NCBI RefSeq assembly: GCF_040183065.1
Contig: NC_091120.1
Span: 178,182,396 to 178,246,395, forward strand
From: Periplaneta americana
Lineage: Eukaryota > Arthropoda > Insecta > Blattodea > Blattidae
Direction: 5' to 3'
DNA length: 64,000 nucleotides
Below, piece by piece: positions 1 through 12,244 of the stretch; position 1 is the stretch's first letter; the number at the start of each line of letters is the position of its first letter. The translations under genes were made by a program, and so were the position numbers. The notes beneath the pieces were generated by a model. It was not told the origin of the DNA. It ran no database searches and saw only the letters and a program-made list of their open reading frames with translations.

Positions 1-620
1 CCAGCCTCCGTGACTTTTCGCTAATTCTCTTTCGATTGCATATCCGAGAATAATCGATACTTGCGGTTTTATAATGGTACAATGATGATTTCTCATTTGC
101 TGAATAACTGAACTATAATGAATAGGTGTACTTTAATGAGGTGCATTAAAGGGCTACTACCAGGTGTATAATTACTACATTTCGGCATGGTCGAGCATAA
201 AAATATAATCATGTGCATGACATTATTTATCGAAGTAGTATGAGTGAAACACACAGCAGTTTAAAGATCGATAACGACACAGTCTAGGCCGGCCATGCAA
301 GGATGTCTGATGTGCGTGTTCCCAGCCTGGAGCGGAACTGAATGCTCTGTATAGATCGGGAGGTGAAACCTGGCATGTGAGCTGCGCGGTAGAAGAAAGG
401 ACGGGCGATCAGGAAGAGAATTTGTTTCAGAATGGTTAATGTTACATGAATCTACAGACACGGAAGTTCAGCTCAGAATAAAACCATATCTTCTCTGTTC
501 ACACCCACTGGTGATACGAAGCCATGATGCACGATGTCACACGCCAGATCTTGCCTCCTCTGCAGTAAAATATTTCCTAAGTACAACGAGAAAGTAAAAA
601 TTGAAGACTAGTTTATTTCT
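1..620. other. Unassigned AT-rich DNA
   Basis: No gene, RNA or repeat boundary is recognised here. Open frames are short and show no familiar motif. The stretch ends at the left terminus of an inverted-repeat element near 622. Confidence 0.5.
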
Positions 621-623
621 ATA

Positions 624-1722
624 CAGGATGTAAGGGGTATAAGTGCCATTATTTTAACTGATGATTGTTCATGCCGTAAGGAAGAAAAAATGTCGTCACA
701 ATTTTTTTCTAATTGCAATATTTAACTAATTATTAAAGTTTACAATATTAGGCATTTGGAAACGTTGCTGGATGGGGAAGAGGGAGTTTACAAGTACACA
801 GTACAGCTCAAGCGGATACAGACATACCGCTACAAAACAGATGCTCTGTTCTAATGTTTACATAAAACGAACAGCAAATACAAATTTTCAATCTCATTAA
901 TAGAACTTTATGGTAAATTTCCATTTTATTTAACAATATTGGCAATTTTGGTCCATTTTTATTGTACGTCTAAAAATAAACAATAATGGTTGACTGCACA
1001 AAATCACACGAACTTTTTTCAAATGGAGCATTTTAATCTCTCCCGCTTCCATAAAGCAGTACCATTTTTAAAGAAATTTCTGTTTGTGTGATTTTCGAAA
1101 CGAGGTAAGAGACTCCCGGTTTCTAATAATCGTTGAGAAACTGGTACAAAAGTTCGCCGATTAAATGACCTTCTTTGCGGAAAAGATTGACGGTACATCC
1201 TTCTTGCCTCACTTGAATTACGACGACTTTCTCCATAAATTAATAACATATGATAGGCCTATTCCTAAACTGTGGATGACATTTTAAGTTGTTTATCGAA
1301 TACCTGGTACCGAACTGTCATCCGCACGGAAGTAGAGCTATGGACAGGGAGCTTGAACTCAGCTGACTCATACTTACGTCTGTGCAGAGTACTGCCTGCT
1401 GAACACGTTGCCACGTCTCTCACTCCAGAATATTAACAAATTTAAGCATGCAATTTTATTTAATTTCACGAAAACGTAATAGAACACACAAATATGTACT
1501 TAATCTAATATTAACTCTTTGCTAGATATACCTACTGATGTAATTAATTGTTTTCGTAATTTTACTAACGGTATAAGCAGTGTAAAGTGAATAAAATATG
1601 AGAAGAATTTTTTTCTGGGAAAATCATCAAGTTTTGACCCTATGTTGTACGGTCATTTTTTGATCCTGTAGACCCTCTCCGACGACTGTGAAAAGGGCAG
1701 CACTTATACCCCTTACACCCTG
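624..1722. mobile_element. Non-autonomous TIR transposon, TA target site
   Basis: The ends are near-perfect inverted repeats: CAGGATGTAAGGGGTATAAG at 624 onward matches the reverse complement of 1701-1722, with one difference over about 22 bp. A TA dinucleotide flanks each side (622-623, 1723-1724). Length is about 1.1 kb with no transposase-like reading frame inside. The TA site and the CACCCTG terminus suggest a deletion derivative of a Tc1/mariner-type element. The right end abuts a LINE fragment whose reading frame starts within a few bases, so the transposon may have landed in that LINE. Confidence 0.75.
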
Positions 1723-1727
1723 TATAT

Positions 1728-2180
1728 TATTGTGACGTTTTGTTAAGTGACCTAAGTTCTGAATTGTCAGTCAAGTTACAGCGAGCTCAGAATATGTGCG
1801 TCAGATACGTGTGCAACATCCGACGGTATGATCACATATCACCGTCCTTCGCAAGTCTCTCGTGGCTCCGACTTAAAGAACGTAGAACTTTACACTCTTT
1901 GTCTTTACTCTTTCGAATTCTGCACACTTCAACACCAAATTACCTTTCGTCTCGTTTCTCTTATCTATACTCTAACCACGACGTAAATACCAGATCACTT
2001 ATCTGTGGCACGCTAAGTATACCTCTTCATAGAACATCTTGTTATTCATCATCTTTTACAATATCCACCTCGCGTCAATGGAATTCCTTGTCACAAAGTA
2101 TTAGGGGCTGCAAGACAATAAACACCTTTAAGAACAGCTTAAAAGATAACCTTATTAGCATTTCACTCCAATCATACTGA
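1728..2180 (+). pseudogene. LINE reverse transcriptase C-terminus (CR1/Jockey-like), 5' truncated
   Basis: The frame is open from just after the neighbouring transposon to a stop at 2178-2180. It has the layout of the region C-terminal to the reverse transcriptase of CR1/Jockey-like elements: LQRAQNMCVRYV, then WLRLKERRTLHSLSLLFRIL, then a Pro-rich joint, RQWNSLSQSIRG and a final FKNSLKDNL. None of the catalytic RT blocks remain, so the copy is dead. It is not a host gene: the 3' flank is a typical LINE 3' UTR with a microsatellite tail. The clade assignment is tentative. Confidence 0.75.
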
Positions 2181-2526
2181 TTTAAACTATCACTGACTAC
2201 ATTGTTACTTTTTTCTTTAGACATCATCCTGATTGTGCTGTATTTTAATTGTCTCGTAATAATCTCTTTCTATTATCTAATATTATTTGAAATATATTAA
2301 CATTCTATGTATTTTAGTTTAGTTCTGCTACACAGTTTATTTCAGTGTTTAATTAATAGTTCATAGTATTTTGTTGTTTAATTTGTAAATAACTTTTGTA
2401 TACATGTAACTCTCATCTAAATCAAATTGTTGGATTCTTTGTAAGTTCATGCATATGTATATACACTTTTTGCTGGTTGAGTGGAAGAGAAGGCCTTACG
2501 GCCTTAACTCTGCCAGCTAAAATAAA

Positions 2527-2577
<51 letters not shown>
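2181..2577 (+). mobile_element. LINE 3' UTR with (ATT)n tail
   Basis: This follows the RT C-terminal frame. Near its end lies GGCCTTACGGCCTTAACTCT, then AAAATAAAT, then about 16 uninterrupted ATT units (about 2528-2575). A short conserved 3' end followed by a microsatellite tail is typical of CR1-like LINEs primed on their own tail repeat. Confidence 0.65.
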
Positions 2578-2579
2578 TG

Positions 2580-3077
2580 GCGGTGGCAATGCGCGAGAAT
2601 CTAGCTACACTTACGAATGACATCCACTGTAAGCAGTATTCTACGTCGTCTAACATTCATTCAGCAGGCTTTTTCAGTATTTCAGAGAAGGTAGGGCTGT
2701 TAAGTAACTCTACACTCACCAGACCTAGATCCATTGGAATTCTCTTTGCGAAGACATCTCAAATGTTTGATTTTAGTTTATGTTGCTCTACTCTCGGAAC
2801 ACGCATGGCATGTGAAAAGCGTACGACAGTCAATGCAAAAGAGTTCCCAAGCCCTGCAGTTGGCAGGCATTTCGAAGTTACCCTCTCAAAATGTTGTAGT
2901 AGATCTACTATTGGTCTGAAGTGCTTCAGTTTTGGACATTTATTTACACATTATATCCACTTTTTCATTAACCCTGGAATGAATTTGACCAAATCTAAAT
3001 TGCGAAATAGAATAAAAAATGAAACACCTAATGCTATTACGTGTATTAAATTTGCTTTAAAAAGAGTCAATAAATAG
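2580..3077 (+). pseudogene. Possible hAT transposase C-terminal remnant
   Basis: A 166-codon frame runs to a stop at 3075-3077. Its last 35 residues (about 2970-3074) contain TKSKLRNRIKNETPNAITCI followed by KFALKR. This resembles the end of the hAT dimerisation region, where a K-x-R-NRL-type motif precedes a helix ending in IKY-L. The upstream part shows nothing recognisable and could be chance. No inverted repeats or 8-bp duplication were found. Confidence 0.3.
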
Positions 3078-3984
3078 CTACTGCAATAGCCACATTTTAC
3101 CAGAAGAAAAAGATATTTCCTAAAGGAATAGGTACAATATCCTGAACTATGTTGTTGATGTAGGTCTTTAAAACAGTCCAGTAAAAGAATCATGCAGATA
3201 AATAATTTATTAATTGTATAGTTTATTATGTAAACGCTGTACGGTTGTAAAAAAAGTTATACATATTTGATATTATTTTTACAGTAATTATTAGCTATTT
3301 TAATATTCTGAATAGTGTTTTATAAAGTATAATGTATGTATATTAAGCATGAAAAGTTTTGTTCATTTAGCTTTTATAGTAACTGAGATGTAAAAATAAT
3401 AATTTCACTAACTTTTTGCAGGCAAATGTTGTACCGCCCTCTTTAAAGAATAATGCATGGGTTGTAGATGTACTTCTTTTCGTCATTGACTTGAATGGCC
3501 TGCTGTTGCTAATCTTTTTCAAAACATATTGTCGGCTATAAAATAAGACTCCTTTTTTTAAAGGGCATAATATGTACAATCTTATTTAATACTCTTTTGC
3601 TTAGGCTAAACAGTTTTCAAAATATTAAATTTACGTCTGAAACTATTACTCGTATATCTTGTTATTTCCCAAGATGTCAAGGTAACAAGAACTTAGCCTC
3701 AGAAAGGTTAGTGTCTTTAAACGAAAATGTTACGCCATTCTTCACCTGAAGTATTTATGTTGATTACCGGTACTTGAATTATGCAACTATATTGTTTACT
3801 TGTTGAGATTCTTGTGCCCAAGGTTACGACCATGAAATCATCACTGATGTTGTTGCTAAAGTATATTTAATTTTATAGCTTATGTTTATATCTAGGGAAG
3901 TACAGTAGTACAAATCAAGCCAGATTTAACCAAACCTTGTTCAGTAACAGCTGTGCTGAAGAATCAAATAGCCTATATGCAGTA
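3078..3984. other. Unassigned AT-rich DNA
   Basis: No coding signal, RNA gene or repeat structure is recognised. Homopolymer A/T runs are frequent. Confidence 0.5.
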
Positions 3985-3986
3985 TA

Positions 3987-4999
3987 CAGGGTGATTCACG
4001 AGGATTTACCGTCACTTACGGAGCTTATTTCCGAAGTCATTCTGAGCAAAAAAGTCATATAAACATGTCTCTTATCTCAGTATTTTCAGATTTACATTAA
4101 TTTGAAGTTGTTTGTAAAATACCATTATTCTTTAGCTTTAAGAGTAAAAAAAAAATATTACAAATAGAGAATGAACAATTCAGGAGTATCATTTCTTTAA
4201 TTAGCTAATATTCTGAAGCAAAAAATGTATTGTGAATTCCATGGTTGCTTCGTACAGATTTTTTTTTTCGATTTTTAACTACAAAATTACATTTTCTTAC
4301 GGATTTATCACAACAATTGTTACAAATCACGCCACTCTTGTAAATTCTTTAAGACTGTACATTAGGATGCATAGTTAAACTGTAAAGAATCAAGTTCCTA
4401 AAGTCGAAGGCCTATGATTTGTAACAATTTTTGTGGTAAGTTTATTTATTTTCTTGGGTTATTTTACGACGCTGTATCAACATCTAGGTTATTTAGCGTC
4501 TGAATGATATGAAGGTGATAATGCCGGTGAAATGAGTCCGGGGTCCAGCACCGAAAGTTACCCAGCATTTGCTCGTATTGGGTTGAGGGAAAACCCCGGA
4601 AAAAACCTCAACCAGGTAACTTGCCCCGACCGGGATTCGAACCTGGGCCACCTGGTTTCGCAGCCAGACGCGCTGACCGTTACTCCACAGGTGTGGACTT
4701 GTGGTAAGTACGTAAAAGTTAAAAATTGAAAAATAAACTCTGTACAAAGCAATTAACAACACATTTCTAGCTTCAGAACACTAACCAGTTAAAGAAATGA
4801 TACTTCTGAATAGTTCATTCTCTATTCGTAATATTTTTTTTTACCCTTAAAACTAAAGAAAAATATTTTACTAACAACTTCAAAGTAATGTAACTTTGAA
4901 AATATTGAGATTAGGACAATGTTTATGTGACATTTTTTGCTCAGAATGTCTTCAGAAATAGGCTGCATAAGTGACGGTATATCCTCGTGAATCACCCTG
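3987..4999. mobile_element. Long-TIR foldback MITE (CAGGGTGATTCACGAGGAT family)
   Basis: The ends CAGGGTGATTCACGAGGAT (3987 on) and ATCCTCGTGAATCACCCTG (to 4999) are inverted copies flanked by TA. The inverted arms are unusually long, about 250 bp each (3987-4240 and 4750-4999), with scattered differences. No transposase is visible. A SINE is nested near the centre at 4442-4698. TA target and terminus suggest Tc1/mariner-type mobilisation, but the autonomous partner is not in view. Confidence 0.8.
4442..4698 (-). mobile_element. tRNA-derived SINE, family 1b, with 11-bp TSD
   Basis: On the minus strand the element starts with a tRNA-like head whose B-box GGTTCGAATCC lies at 4643-4633 and ends in the GGTTATTTTACGACGCTGT-type 3' part near 4470. 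The target duplication TTGTGGTAAGT is exact on both sides (4431-4441 and 4699-4709), so the insertion is full length and its boundaries are firm. It sits inside a foldback MITE and is therefore younger than it. Confidence 0.88.
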
Positions 5000-5002
5000 T
5001 AT

Positions 5003-5810
5003 AACAGTGTTGTTTGTATACCTCATATATTATTAAACTAACTTTTGAAATTGCCTTAAAATTCCAAAGATATCAATAAAACTAAATTCATTACGTTTCA
5101 TGAGTTAAACACGAACACAGTTCACTTACATAAACATTTGTGCGAGATCGTGCGTATTTGCTTGTTTTCCGCACAAAACCAATACGCGGTAAGTGTGAAA
5201 TACCACATTCAGTATTCCCAACGTAACACACATAACAATTTCCCTCTTCTTACAGCTTAAGCGCGACATTCATTTTACTGCTTTAGGCTTTTAACATATT
5301 ATTTTTAGAGACGTTTAACATAGTAATAATTATAAATTGGAAACTTACCACTGCAATTTCACCTAAATTTCAATGTTAATTATTGTTTTTTAAATATTTG
5401 AAAAAATTAGGTAAAGTCTCCTACTCCACGAAACTTATTTCATTCCTGATACAAGTAACATTAAGGAAGCCGTGAAAAAATCAACAAGATTCCAGATGCC
5501 GATGTTATTACTGCAATATGTTATATAAATAATATTGTTAAAATATTAAAATGAAAAATAAATCATTACATAACCTTACTGTTTGTTTTAAGTTCGCATT
5601 TATAGACTGGGGGGAAAAAAAGACAGACGTATATCACGGCATGCTGGAGTATAGTAAACACAGAAAACATTTTATAGCAACAATGTTGAAGAAAGATATT
5701 TTGGTTTTCCGAAGTTGCCGTCATTAAACAGAAACCAAGATGATTTCATTGCAACTAATTAGAAATTCGTCTTTCAGGTATGTAATAAACGATCTTCGCA
5801 CAAAATAATG
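5003..5810. other. Unassigned AT-rich DNA
   Basis: Nothing coding or repeat-like was recognised between the MITE end and the hairpin at 5811. Confidence 0.45.
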
Positions 5811-5932
5811 TACGATACACGAGCGGTATGTTTTTATGTTCGAGGAAAAGATTGAAAAAGCGAAACGTAGTTGAGCTTTTTTAATTTCCGAGAACATGAA
5901 AACGTCAACATACCGCTCTTGTAACGTATATT
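5811..5932. repeat. Foldback hairpin element
   Basis: Imperfect inverted arms of about 50 nt: the left arm contains CGAGCGGTATGTTTTTATGT and the right arm ACATACCGCTCTTGTAACGT. They are separated by a short spacer around GAAACGTAGTTGAGC. The size and arm divergence fit an old MITE or foldback unit. No target duplication is clear. Confidence 0.6.
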
Positions 5933-6104
5933 AGGCCTACTATTAAAACTACATATTCCGTGAAGTTCATGTAACACTGTTGTTCGCACACTTACCCCAC
6001 GGAGAGAGGGTAGTTACGTTTCGCTGCATAGTAAACAAGCATGCAGTGCGCACAGGGTTGTTTTTTCAATGGAGGCACTTACTGTTCGTCTGTCATTCAG
6101 AATT

Positions 6105-7130
6105 GTGTAAAACGGGGCGTCGTAAGGAGCTCAGTTCCGATTTAAAGAAAATTACTGTTCGCCTGGCTTTGAAAGGCTATTCCTATAGAAAAATAGGTAA
6201 AGTAGTGCATAAAACAAATTCTACAGTACAACATATTGTAGAAAAATTTCGAAATCATGGAACTTTGAATGACGTGGCAAGAAAAACCAATAAAAAAAAT
6301 TGCTAAATGCAAGTGACGAAGATTCATAATTAATCAATTTGTCAAAAATCCAAGAATAAGTGTTCCACAAATTCGAGTCATGAATGAAGAGTCTTCAAAC
6401 ACGAAAATCAGTAATCAAACTATCCGGCGTGTGTTGTGGAAAAATGGTTACCATGGCAGAAGACACGAAAGAGGCCGTACATTAGTGAGACAAATCGAGT
6501 TTGAACATTGGACTTCGTTAAAAAACATGTTGGTAAGGATGAGGAATTTTGGAACAGGGTGATTTGGTCAGATGAGATGAAGATAAATCTTTACGGTTCC
6601 GATGCCATTCATAGGATATGAGAAAGACCAACACAGATAACAACAGAAACAACACATTACCTACAGTGAAACACGGGGGTGCATGCATATTATTGTGGGG
6701 ATGTATGTCTGCAAATGATGTGGGGAATATTGAGTTCAAAGGTGAGATTATGGATAAGTATGTGTGCAATAACATTTTAAGATCAAATGTTAGCAGAGTC
6801 CACAAAAAATGGGGATGCCATTGTGTATATGTTCCAACAAGACAATGACAGCAAACATACTGCTCAAATCAATAAGGATTGACTCATATGGAACATATCC
6901 TAACAACTGCGAATACCTCCTCAATCAACAGAATTAACCCCATCGAAAATTTGTGAGACATTTTGAAAAGATATGTGAGAAAGCAGAGGTGTACAACCAT
7001 AGAGGATTTCAAACGTGTAGTGAGAGAAAAATGGACTAAAATCAAACCAGAACGGTGTGAAAACTGGGTAAAATTAATGAGAAGGAGATGCCAGCCAGTA
7101 ATAAAGTCGAAAGGTTATGCTACAGGGACA
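6105..7130 (+). pseudogene. Tc1-like DD34E transposase pseudogene
   Basis: Parts of a Tc1-family transposase follow one another on the plus strand in changing frames. An N-terminal helix-turn-helix lies at about 6115-6300 (LSSDLKKITVRLALKGYSYR, then IGKVV). A second HTH region at 6400-6500 contains NQTIRRVLWKNGY. The catalytic segments are WSDEMKINLYGSD (Asp codon at 6571), FQQDNDSKHTAQ (Asp codon at 6841) and NPIENL (Glu codon at 6945). The 104-nt distance from the second Asp to the Glu is one base short of 35 codons, so the order is DD34E with a 1-nt frameshift. The C-terminus includes RRRCQPVIKSKGYAT. Several stops and frameshifts make it inactive. Terminal inverted repeats were not identified. 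Confidence 0.85.
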
Positions 7131-8919
7131 TTTTTTTTTTTTATTTTTACCAACATTTTTAATATCAACCTGGCTATACCTTTGGATTAACGGTTAATAA
7201 CAGGAAACACCTTTGATCCCCCTTCCACGACTGGAGTTCGATGATACTGGCGTAAAATACAAACAAATCACTTTACTAGGTATAGGAGGGAAGAAAAGTA
7301 GTTCATACATTTACGTAAACTAGGGAATATCGCGATTTTGAGTTTGATAATGTTCATTAGGTTTTTCTTTAATCAAAATACAGAACAGTACGAACAATAA
7401 GTGTTTTTACTCACGAACTGAGCTATCCATTCGAACGTATTCATTATGCAGTGTATATTATACTGTCTAGAGCACATTAGCGTACAATATAGAGAATGAA
7501 GTTAAATTGAAAAATAATCATAATATGGATATTTAAACACATTTTTTAAATGTTTGGCCGTTCATTTCGATACAGGCTTCAGTTCTTTTGTGCATATTAT
7601 CGCACTATAGACTATTGCATCTAATTCCAATTACCAGTTTCGTCCTTCGTACTAGTAATTCATGTTGAAATATACTCTATAAAAGAGTACCTTACGTACA
7701 GTAAATTCAATCTTCACTTCTGCCTGACCCGCACAGATAAAATTACTCAGACATGCTATCTACTGTCCGTCCAAGTGGTTATGCCGCAGGATCGTAGAAA
7801 GGGGGGGGAAATCACGTGACAGTTAATTACTTAATGAGGCCCTTTTATTTAAGTTATTTTAAACAGTTGTATAATATTACGTAAACATTCAATTCCTAAC
7901 AGAAATTAATGTTTTCAGAAAAGAGCTAAGACAGCCCAGCCACTAGCCTTTACAGAGGGGCGAGTAGAAGCGGGTGGGGGAAATCGGGATACGACGTAGG
8001 CAAACAGACGACAGTGCCTGTGCGAAAATATGATTCAATATTGAAAGCTCTTTCGTCACTGGAAAACGCGAACATATTTCTGGAACGTACTACACTCAGT
8101 AGTTCACTATATGCGGCCTTGACTCTGTATGGAGGACAGTTGGAACATCATTAGTAGATGGAGTGGGAGTGAAGTGCATTCAAAAACTCAGGTACTATAA
8201 AAATTGAAGTAAAAATAAAATGATGTCCTTGTACAAGATATTAATTGTGTTTCAAAAGTGTAAATAATCAAAGTGTACGAACAAGATTGTTACATAGAAA
8301 TTGGACATGTTTTTGTTTATTTTGTTTTGTTTAATGTTTTCAGAAGTTTATAGTTTATTTTTGACTTGAATATATTGCAAAGTCCATGTGTAATAGTTTT
8401 CTCATTTGAAAAGAAATTAAAATATATATTTTCATACGATAATTCAGCGTTTTATTTGGAAAATAGAACAACACTGTAGATCACGTTTTTGTTACGTAGG
8501 TGGTCCGCATTCGAGACGCGGTCAGGCCTGAGATGTTTAATTAAAAATCCATAGTGACATTTGTAACCGTCAAGGTCGCAATTCTAATTTTTCTCGAAGT
8601 TCACCAGTTTCCACAAGTTGGACATCAACACCATTCCCTACGATCTCAATTCCATAGCATTACACATACTTTGAAAGCTGTTCTGGAAACCCAGTGAGAT
8701 TGCAGTCTTACAACTGAAGAACTCATGAATTTACAAAACAATACGAGGCTGTACTGATAAGATGTTAGCCTATTATGGGAAAAGTTAGTGAACCTCAAAA
8801 CAAATTTTTAATCTAATGAAACAGTAATTTAATATGCACTGTGGAAGAGTTGTTCGTTGACCAAGACAAACAATTTTATAAAGGCTTAGAATTGCTTTAT
8901 GGCCGTTATGTTAAGTATG
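7131..8919. other. Unassigned DNA
   Basis: No gene or element was recognised. A G-rich run lies near 7801-7808. A short CpG-containing patch near 8505-8545 is unlike the surrounding AT-rich DNA but has no identifiable function. Confidence 0.45.
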
Positions 8920-10050
8920 AGCTATTCCATCTCAAATCAACCGAAATATAGAGAAAATTGACCTTACAATTTCTAAATACAATAAAACTTTTTTCTGTCG
9001 GTTGACAACTGTGATACAATGCTTTGTGCAAAGTTTGAGGCATCAGAACTTCATAGTGTTCAAATTAAAAATATTTACGTTTATCGTATTTTCATAAAAT
9101 TTTGCAACTTTAAACTGTTGTAGCTCCGAAACCCTTTCACCCAATGATCAAAATCATGGTTTATTTTGATGCTGAGAAATTAAAGTTTATATTGACATGT
9201 AAACAGATTTTCTTACTTTTTATGGAAATGGAGAAATTTAGATTTTTCCTCATTAAGACGCCTTTGCCGAGGAAAAAATATTTTAAAAATATATAGTTAG
9301 ATTCCGCATTGAAAGTACAAATAAGCACATATTTTTTTACTGATGGCACGTTGATAAGAAAGTATTGAAAATATCAAATAAAGAAAATAAATAATACACC
9401 GTGAACTAACCAGCTGACTGTGAGGCGGGAGCTAGCCGAGGTAAGCAAGGCCAGGAGACATAAACACGTGATGTGTCGTCTAGAAGTCATGGCTGTGCTA
9501 GCTTTATCACAGGTTTTCATAAACACAGGAGTAAAATGACGCCCAACGCTCGCTTATCTTCAGCTCTCGGCCAGTGCGTGCGGTACTGCACCGTTCAAGT
9601 CTAGGCGAGTGAAAATAATCTATTTAATACCCTCGACTTATTGCCGTACCACTAACCAAACAATGCCGAATTCCTCTTAATAATGTAAGGTTTTTTCTCA
9701 ATACTTTTTTACATTTTTACAAATTGGCAAAAAGCCTAAAAGTAAGTAAAATCAGATTATCTGTCTCTCTGTATACAATAAAAATAAGGATTACTTCTTA
9801 ACATAACCTACCAAATGTCAGCTTCAAAATGAGCTCTCGTTCAATGTTCTGCAGTAAAAGGTTCCAGAGTTCTGAGCGCTGAAAAGGGCTTGTTTTTATA
9901 AAATACGCTCAATAATACGAAAACCGTTTGACTTTCGATAGTATATTTTTGCAAATGCACTCTCCTCAGCACCTTGTATAAATAAGGAAAAAATTAGAGT
10001 ATAAAAAAATGCGAGGTTTTTACTGATCGATTTCATATGGAATAGCCCGT
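8920..10050. mobile_element. Candidate TIR element ending GGGCTATTCCAT
   Basis: The left end TATGAGCTATTCCATCTCAA (8918 on) matches the reverse complement of the right end, which reads GATTTCATATGGAATAGCCC at 10029-10048. Shared core: GCTATTCCAT followed by a degenerate CAAATC. The interior has no transposase-like frame. Both repeats are short and imperfect, so the boundaries are approximate. The right end directly abuts another transposon. Confidence 0.45.
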
Positions 10051-10053
10051 ATA

Positions 10054-10728
10054 CAGAGTGTTTAAAAAAGTATCCAATATTTTAGGAGGTGTTAGTATGA
10101 TCAAAACAAGAAAAAATTTCTAATACACATGGGTCCTATAACACATACTTTCTGAGATCTAAACAAAAGTTCATAGGAGGTGCTTAACGTGACGTCCATT
10201 CATGGCAATGCATTCTTCTGCCCCTGGGCGTAAGGAATCACGCACTCTTTTAAATTTGTTGTTAATACATTACAAAGAAGTCCTGATAACGATCCCCAGT
10301 TAATCTCTGTGGCAGCACGTATGGTCCTATTAATCTATCACCAAGATTGAGAATCGGTGCCGATGCCTTGTTTCTTCAACTGCATAGGGATTTTCATCAG
10401 CCGACACATGCTGATTACGAAAATTCACAACACCATCTCTGCTGAATCCCGCTCATATCCGCAACCAGACTTTTGTTTTCAGTATTCCTTGCGACGTATC
10501 ATTATTCCATGCCAGAGATGTCAACTACGGTATGATTATCTGGTAGCCTGTTGTATTGTAGGGCAGAGAAATGCATTGCCATGAATGGACATCACATTGA
10601 GCACCTCCTATGAACACGTCAAATCTCAGAAAGTATGTGTTGTAGAACCCATGTTTATTAGACATTACTTTCTAGTTTTGATACATACTATCGCCTCCTA
10701 AAATATTGAATACTTTTTTAACACCCTG
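10054..10728. mobile_element. Mariner-type deletion derivative with about 165-bp TIRs
   Basis: Flanked by TA (10052-10053, 10729-10730). The left arm from 10054 to about 10218 and the right arm from about 10563 to 10728 are inverted copies, both including TGGCAATGCATT or its complement at the inner end and AGGAGGTG or its complement further out. The centre holds a decayed transposase segment on the minus strand. The element kept its ends and one internal coding piece. Confidence 0.8.
10220..10500 (-). pseudogene. Mariner/IS630-type transposase internal fragment
   Basis: On the minus strand a short frame reads GFSRDGVVNFRNQHVSADEN, then PYAVEETRHRHRFSI. This matches the stretch just after the first catalytic Asp in a widespread insect mariner-like family, where N-QH-WADENPHA and RH-HRFSIN are conserved. 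Further on, in another frame, RLIGPYVLPQRLTGDRYQDF can be read. The conserved TDEA of the first Asp motif is scrambled and stops interrupt the frame. It lies between long inverted repeats. Confidence 0.7.
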
Positions 10729-11018
10729 TATAAAGTTGAAATGTGATTATGTTGAATATATGAAAATTACACGCAACTTGTTGCAAAATTATTTCAGAAC
10801 CTGCACAGTATTTGCTCCGCCAGAGTATAAACAACTAAACAGTGCAGATGTGTTCAAGTGTGTCAGTCAACAGTTCGAGCACTTTTCTTGCAGAGATATG
10901 CCGAATAATAGAACAAGTATAGTGTATACAAAATTAAGAGCACGTATTTCAGAATTTGATGGTGTGTTTATTATTTAAAACGATAAACAATTCTGCAAAA
11001 TTTTGTAAACGTTATGTG

Positions 11019-11113
11019 ACAGTTCTTAAATGTCATCGACCTGGCTCGGGATCGAACCCGCAACCTCGGGCATAGAAGGCCAGAGCTATACCAACTGCGC
11101 CAACCAGGCCGAC
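11019..11113 (-). mobile_element. tRNA-like SINE head, family 3
   Basis: On the minus strand this reads as a tRNA-like segment: GGTTGGCGCAGTTGGTATAG (A-box region), then GGTTGCGGGTTCGATCCCGA (B-box). It is followed by the TGACATTTAAG join that also appears in the fuller copy near 19.4 kb. The 3' body is missing. The family match and missing body argue against a functional tRNA gene. Confidence 0.7.
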
Positions 11114-11143
11114 TATAAAGACAAGAAATGGATAAATAATTTG

Positions 11144-11865
11144 AAAAGACTAAGTATATGATTATGTCTCGTGATCAGAATATTGTACGAAATGGAACTA
11201 TAAAAGTTGCAGATTTATCCTTCGAAGAGGTGGAAAAATTCAAATATCTTGGAACAACAGTAACAAATATAAATGACACTCGGGAGGAAATTAAACACAG
11301 AATAAATATGGGAAATGCCTGTTATTATTCGGTTGAGTAGCTTTTCTCATCTAGTCTGCTGTCAAAAAATCTGAAAGTTAGAATTTATAAAACAATTATA
11401 TTACCGGTTGTTCTGTATGGTTCTGAAACTTGGACTCTCACTTTGAGAGGGGAACAGAGATTGAGGGTTTTTGAGAATAAGGTTCTTAGGAAAATATTTG
11501 GGGCTAAAAGGGATGAAGTTACAGGAGAATAGAGAAAGTTACACAATGCAGAGCTGCACGGATTGTATCCTTCACCTGACATAATTAGGAACATTAAATC
11601 CAGACGTTTGAGATGGGCAGTGCATGTAGCACCTATGGGCGAATCCAGAAATGCATATAGAGTGCTAGTTGGGAGGCCAGAGGGGAAAAAACCTTTGGGG
11701 AGGCCGAGACGTAGATGGAGAAGATAATATTAAAATGGATTTATGGGAGTTGGGATATGATAGTAGAGACTGGATTAATCTTGCGCAGGATAGGGACCAA
11801 TGGCGGGCTTATGTGAGGGCGGCAATGAACCTTCGGGTTCCTTAAAAGCCAGTAAGTAAGTAAGT
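11144..11865 (+). pseudogene. LINE family A, 3' part of the reverse transcriptase
   Basis: Starting within the RT C-terminal region ([15 protein letters not shown] equivalent), this runs through [20 protein letters not shown], the YG-ETWTL block, [19 protein letters not shown], the RRLRWA segment and RAAMNLRVP, and ends CTTAAAAGCC plus (AGTA)n. The frame is broken by stops near 11338 and 11530 and by a frameshift near 11720. It is a 5'-truncated dead copy. The C-terminal pattern resembles RTE-type LINEs, but the clade is not certain. Confidence 0.85.
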
Positions 11866-12242
11866 TGTGAAGGAAGATAATGCAACACAGAAATGATTCA
11901 TGCGTTATAGAAAAGTAATTAAAATAAAACATTAAAGAAAAAAGCAGGGAAGTGGTATGAACCGTGAACTTTCAGTTGTAAAGCAACGTACGCATAGCTT
12001 AAACTGCGGTCATAGGAGTAACATTTGCAAAATACAGTGTTACCACAAAACCTGTGGGAGAGTGTGGAAAAATTCCAAGAAAGACCTACGTAGAACTGGA
12101 AATAAATATTACAGATAGCGAACATATATCTGAATTTAATTATCTTGGCCACCTAAGTCCGATAAAAATTATACAGATCTAAAATTACAGAAGTACAACA
12201 AAATATGCAGAATTCTATTATTAAACGGATTATTTTTAAATA
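11866..12242. other. Unassigned DNA
   Basis: Nothing was recognised between the LINE tail and the next transposon terminus. Confidence 0.4.
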
Positions 12243-12244
12243 TA

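Noticed and set aside
2396..2620. Frame with a poly-Tyr run
   Set aside because: The run is the translated (ATT)n tail of a LINE.
10733..10978. 90-codon frame reading out of a transposon terminus
   Set aside because: No motif recognised and its start lies inside the inverted repeat.
11024..11112. tRNA gene on the minus strand
   Set aside because: The A- and B-boxes are SINE-like, and the join after the head matches the SINE copy at 19.4 kb.
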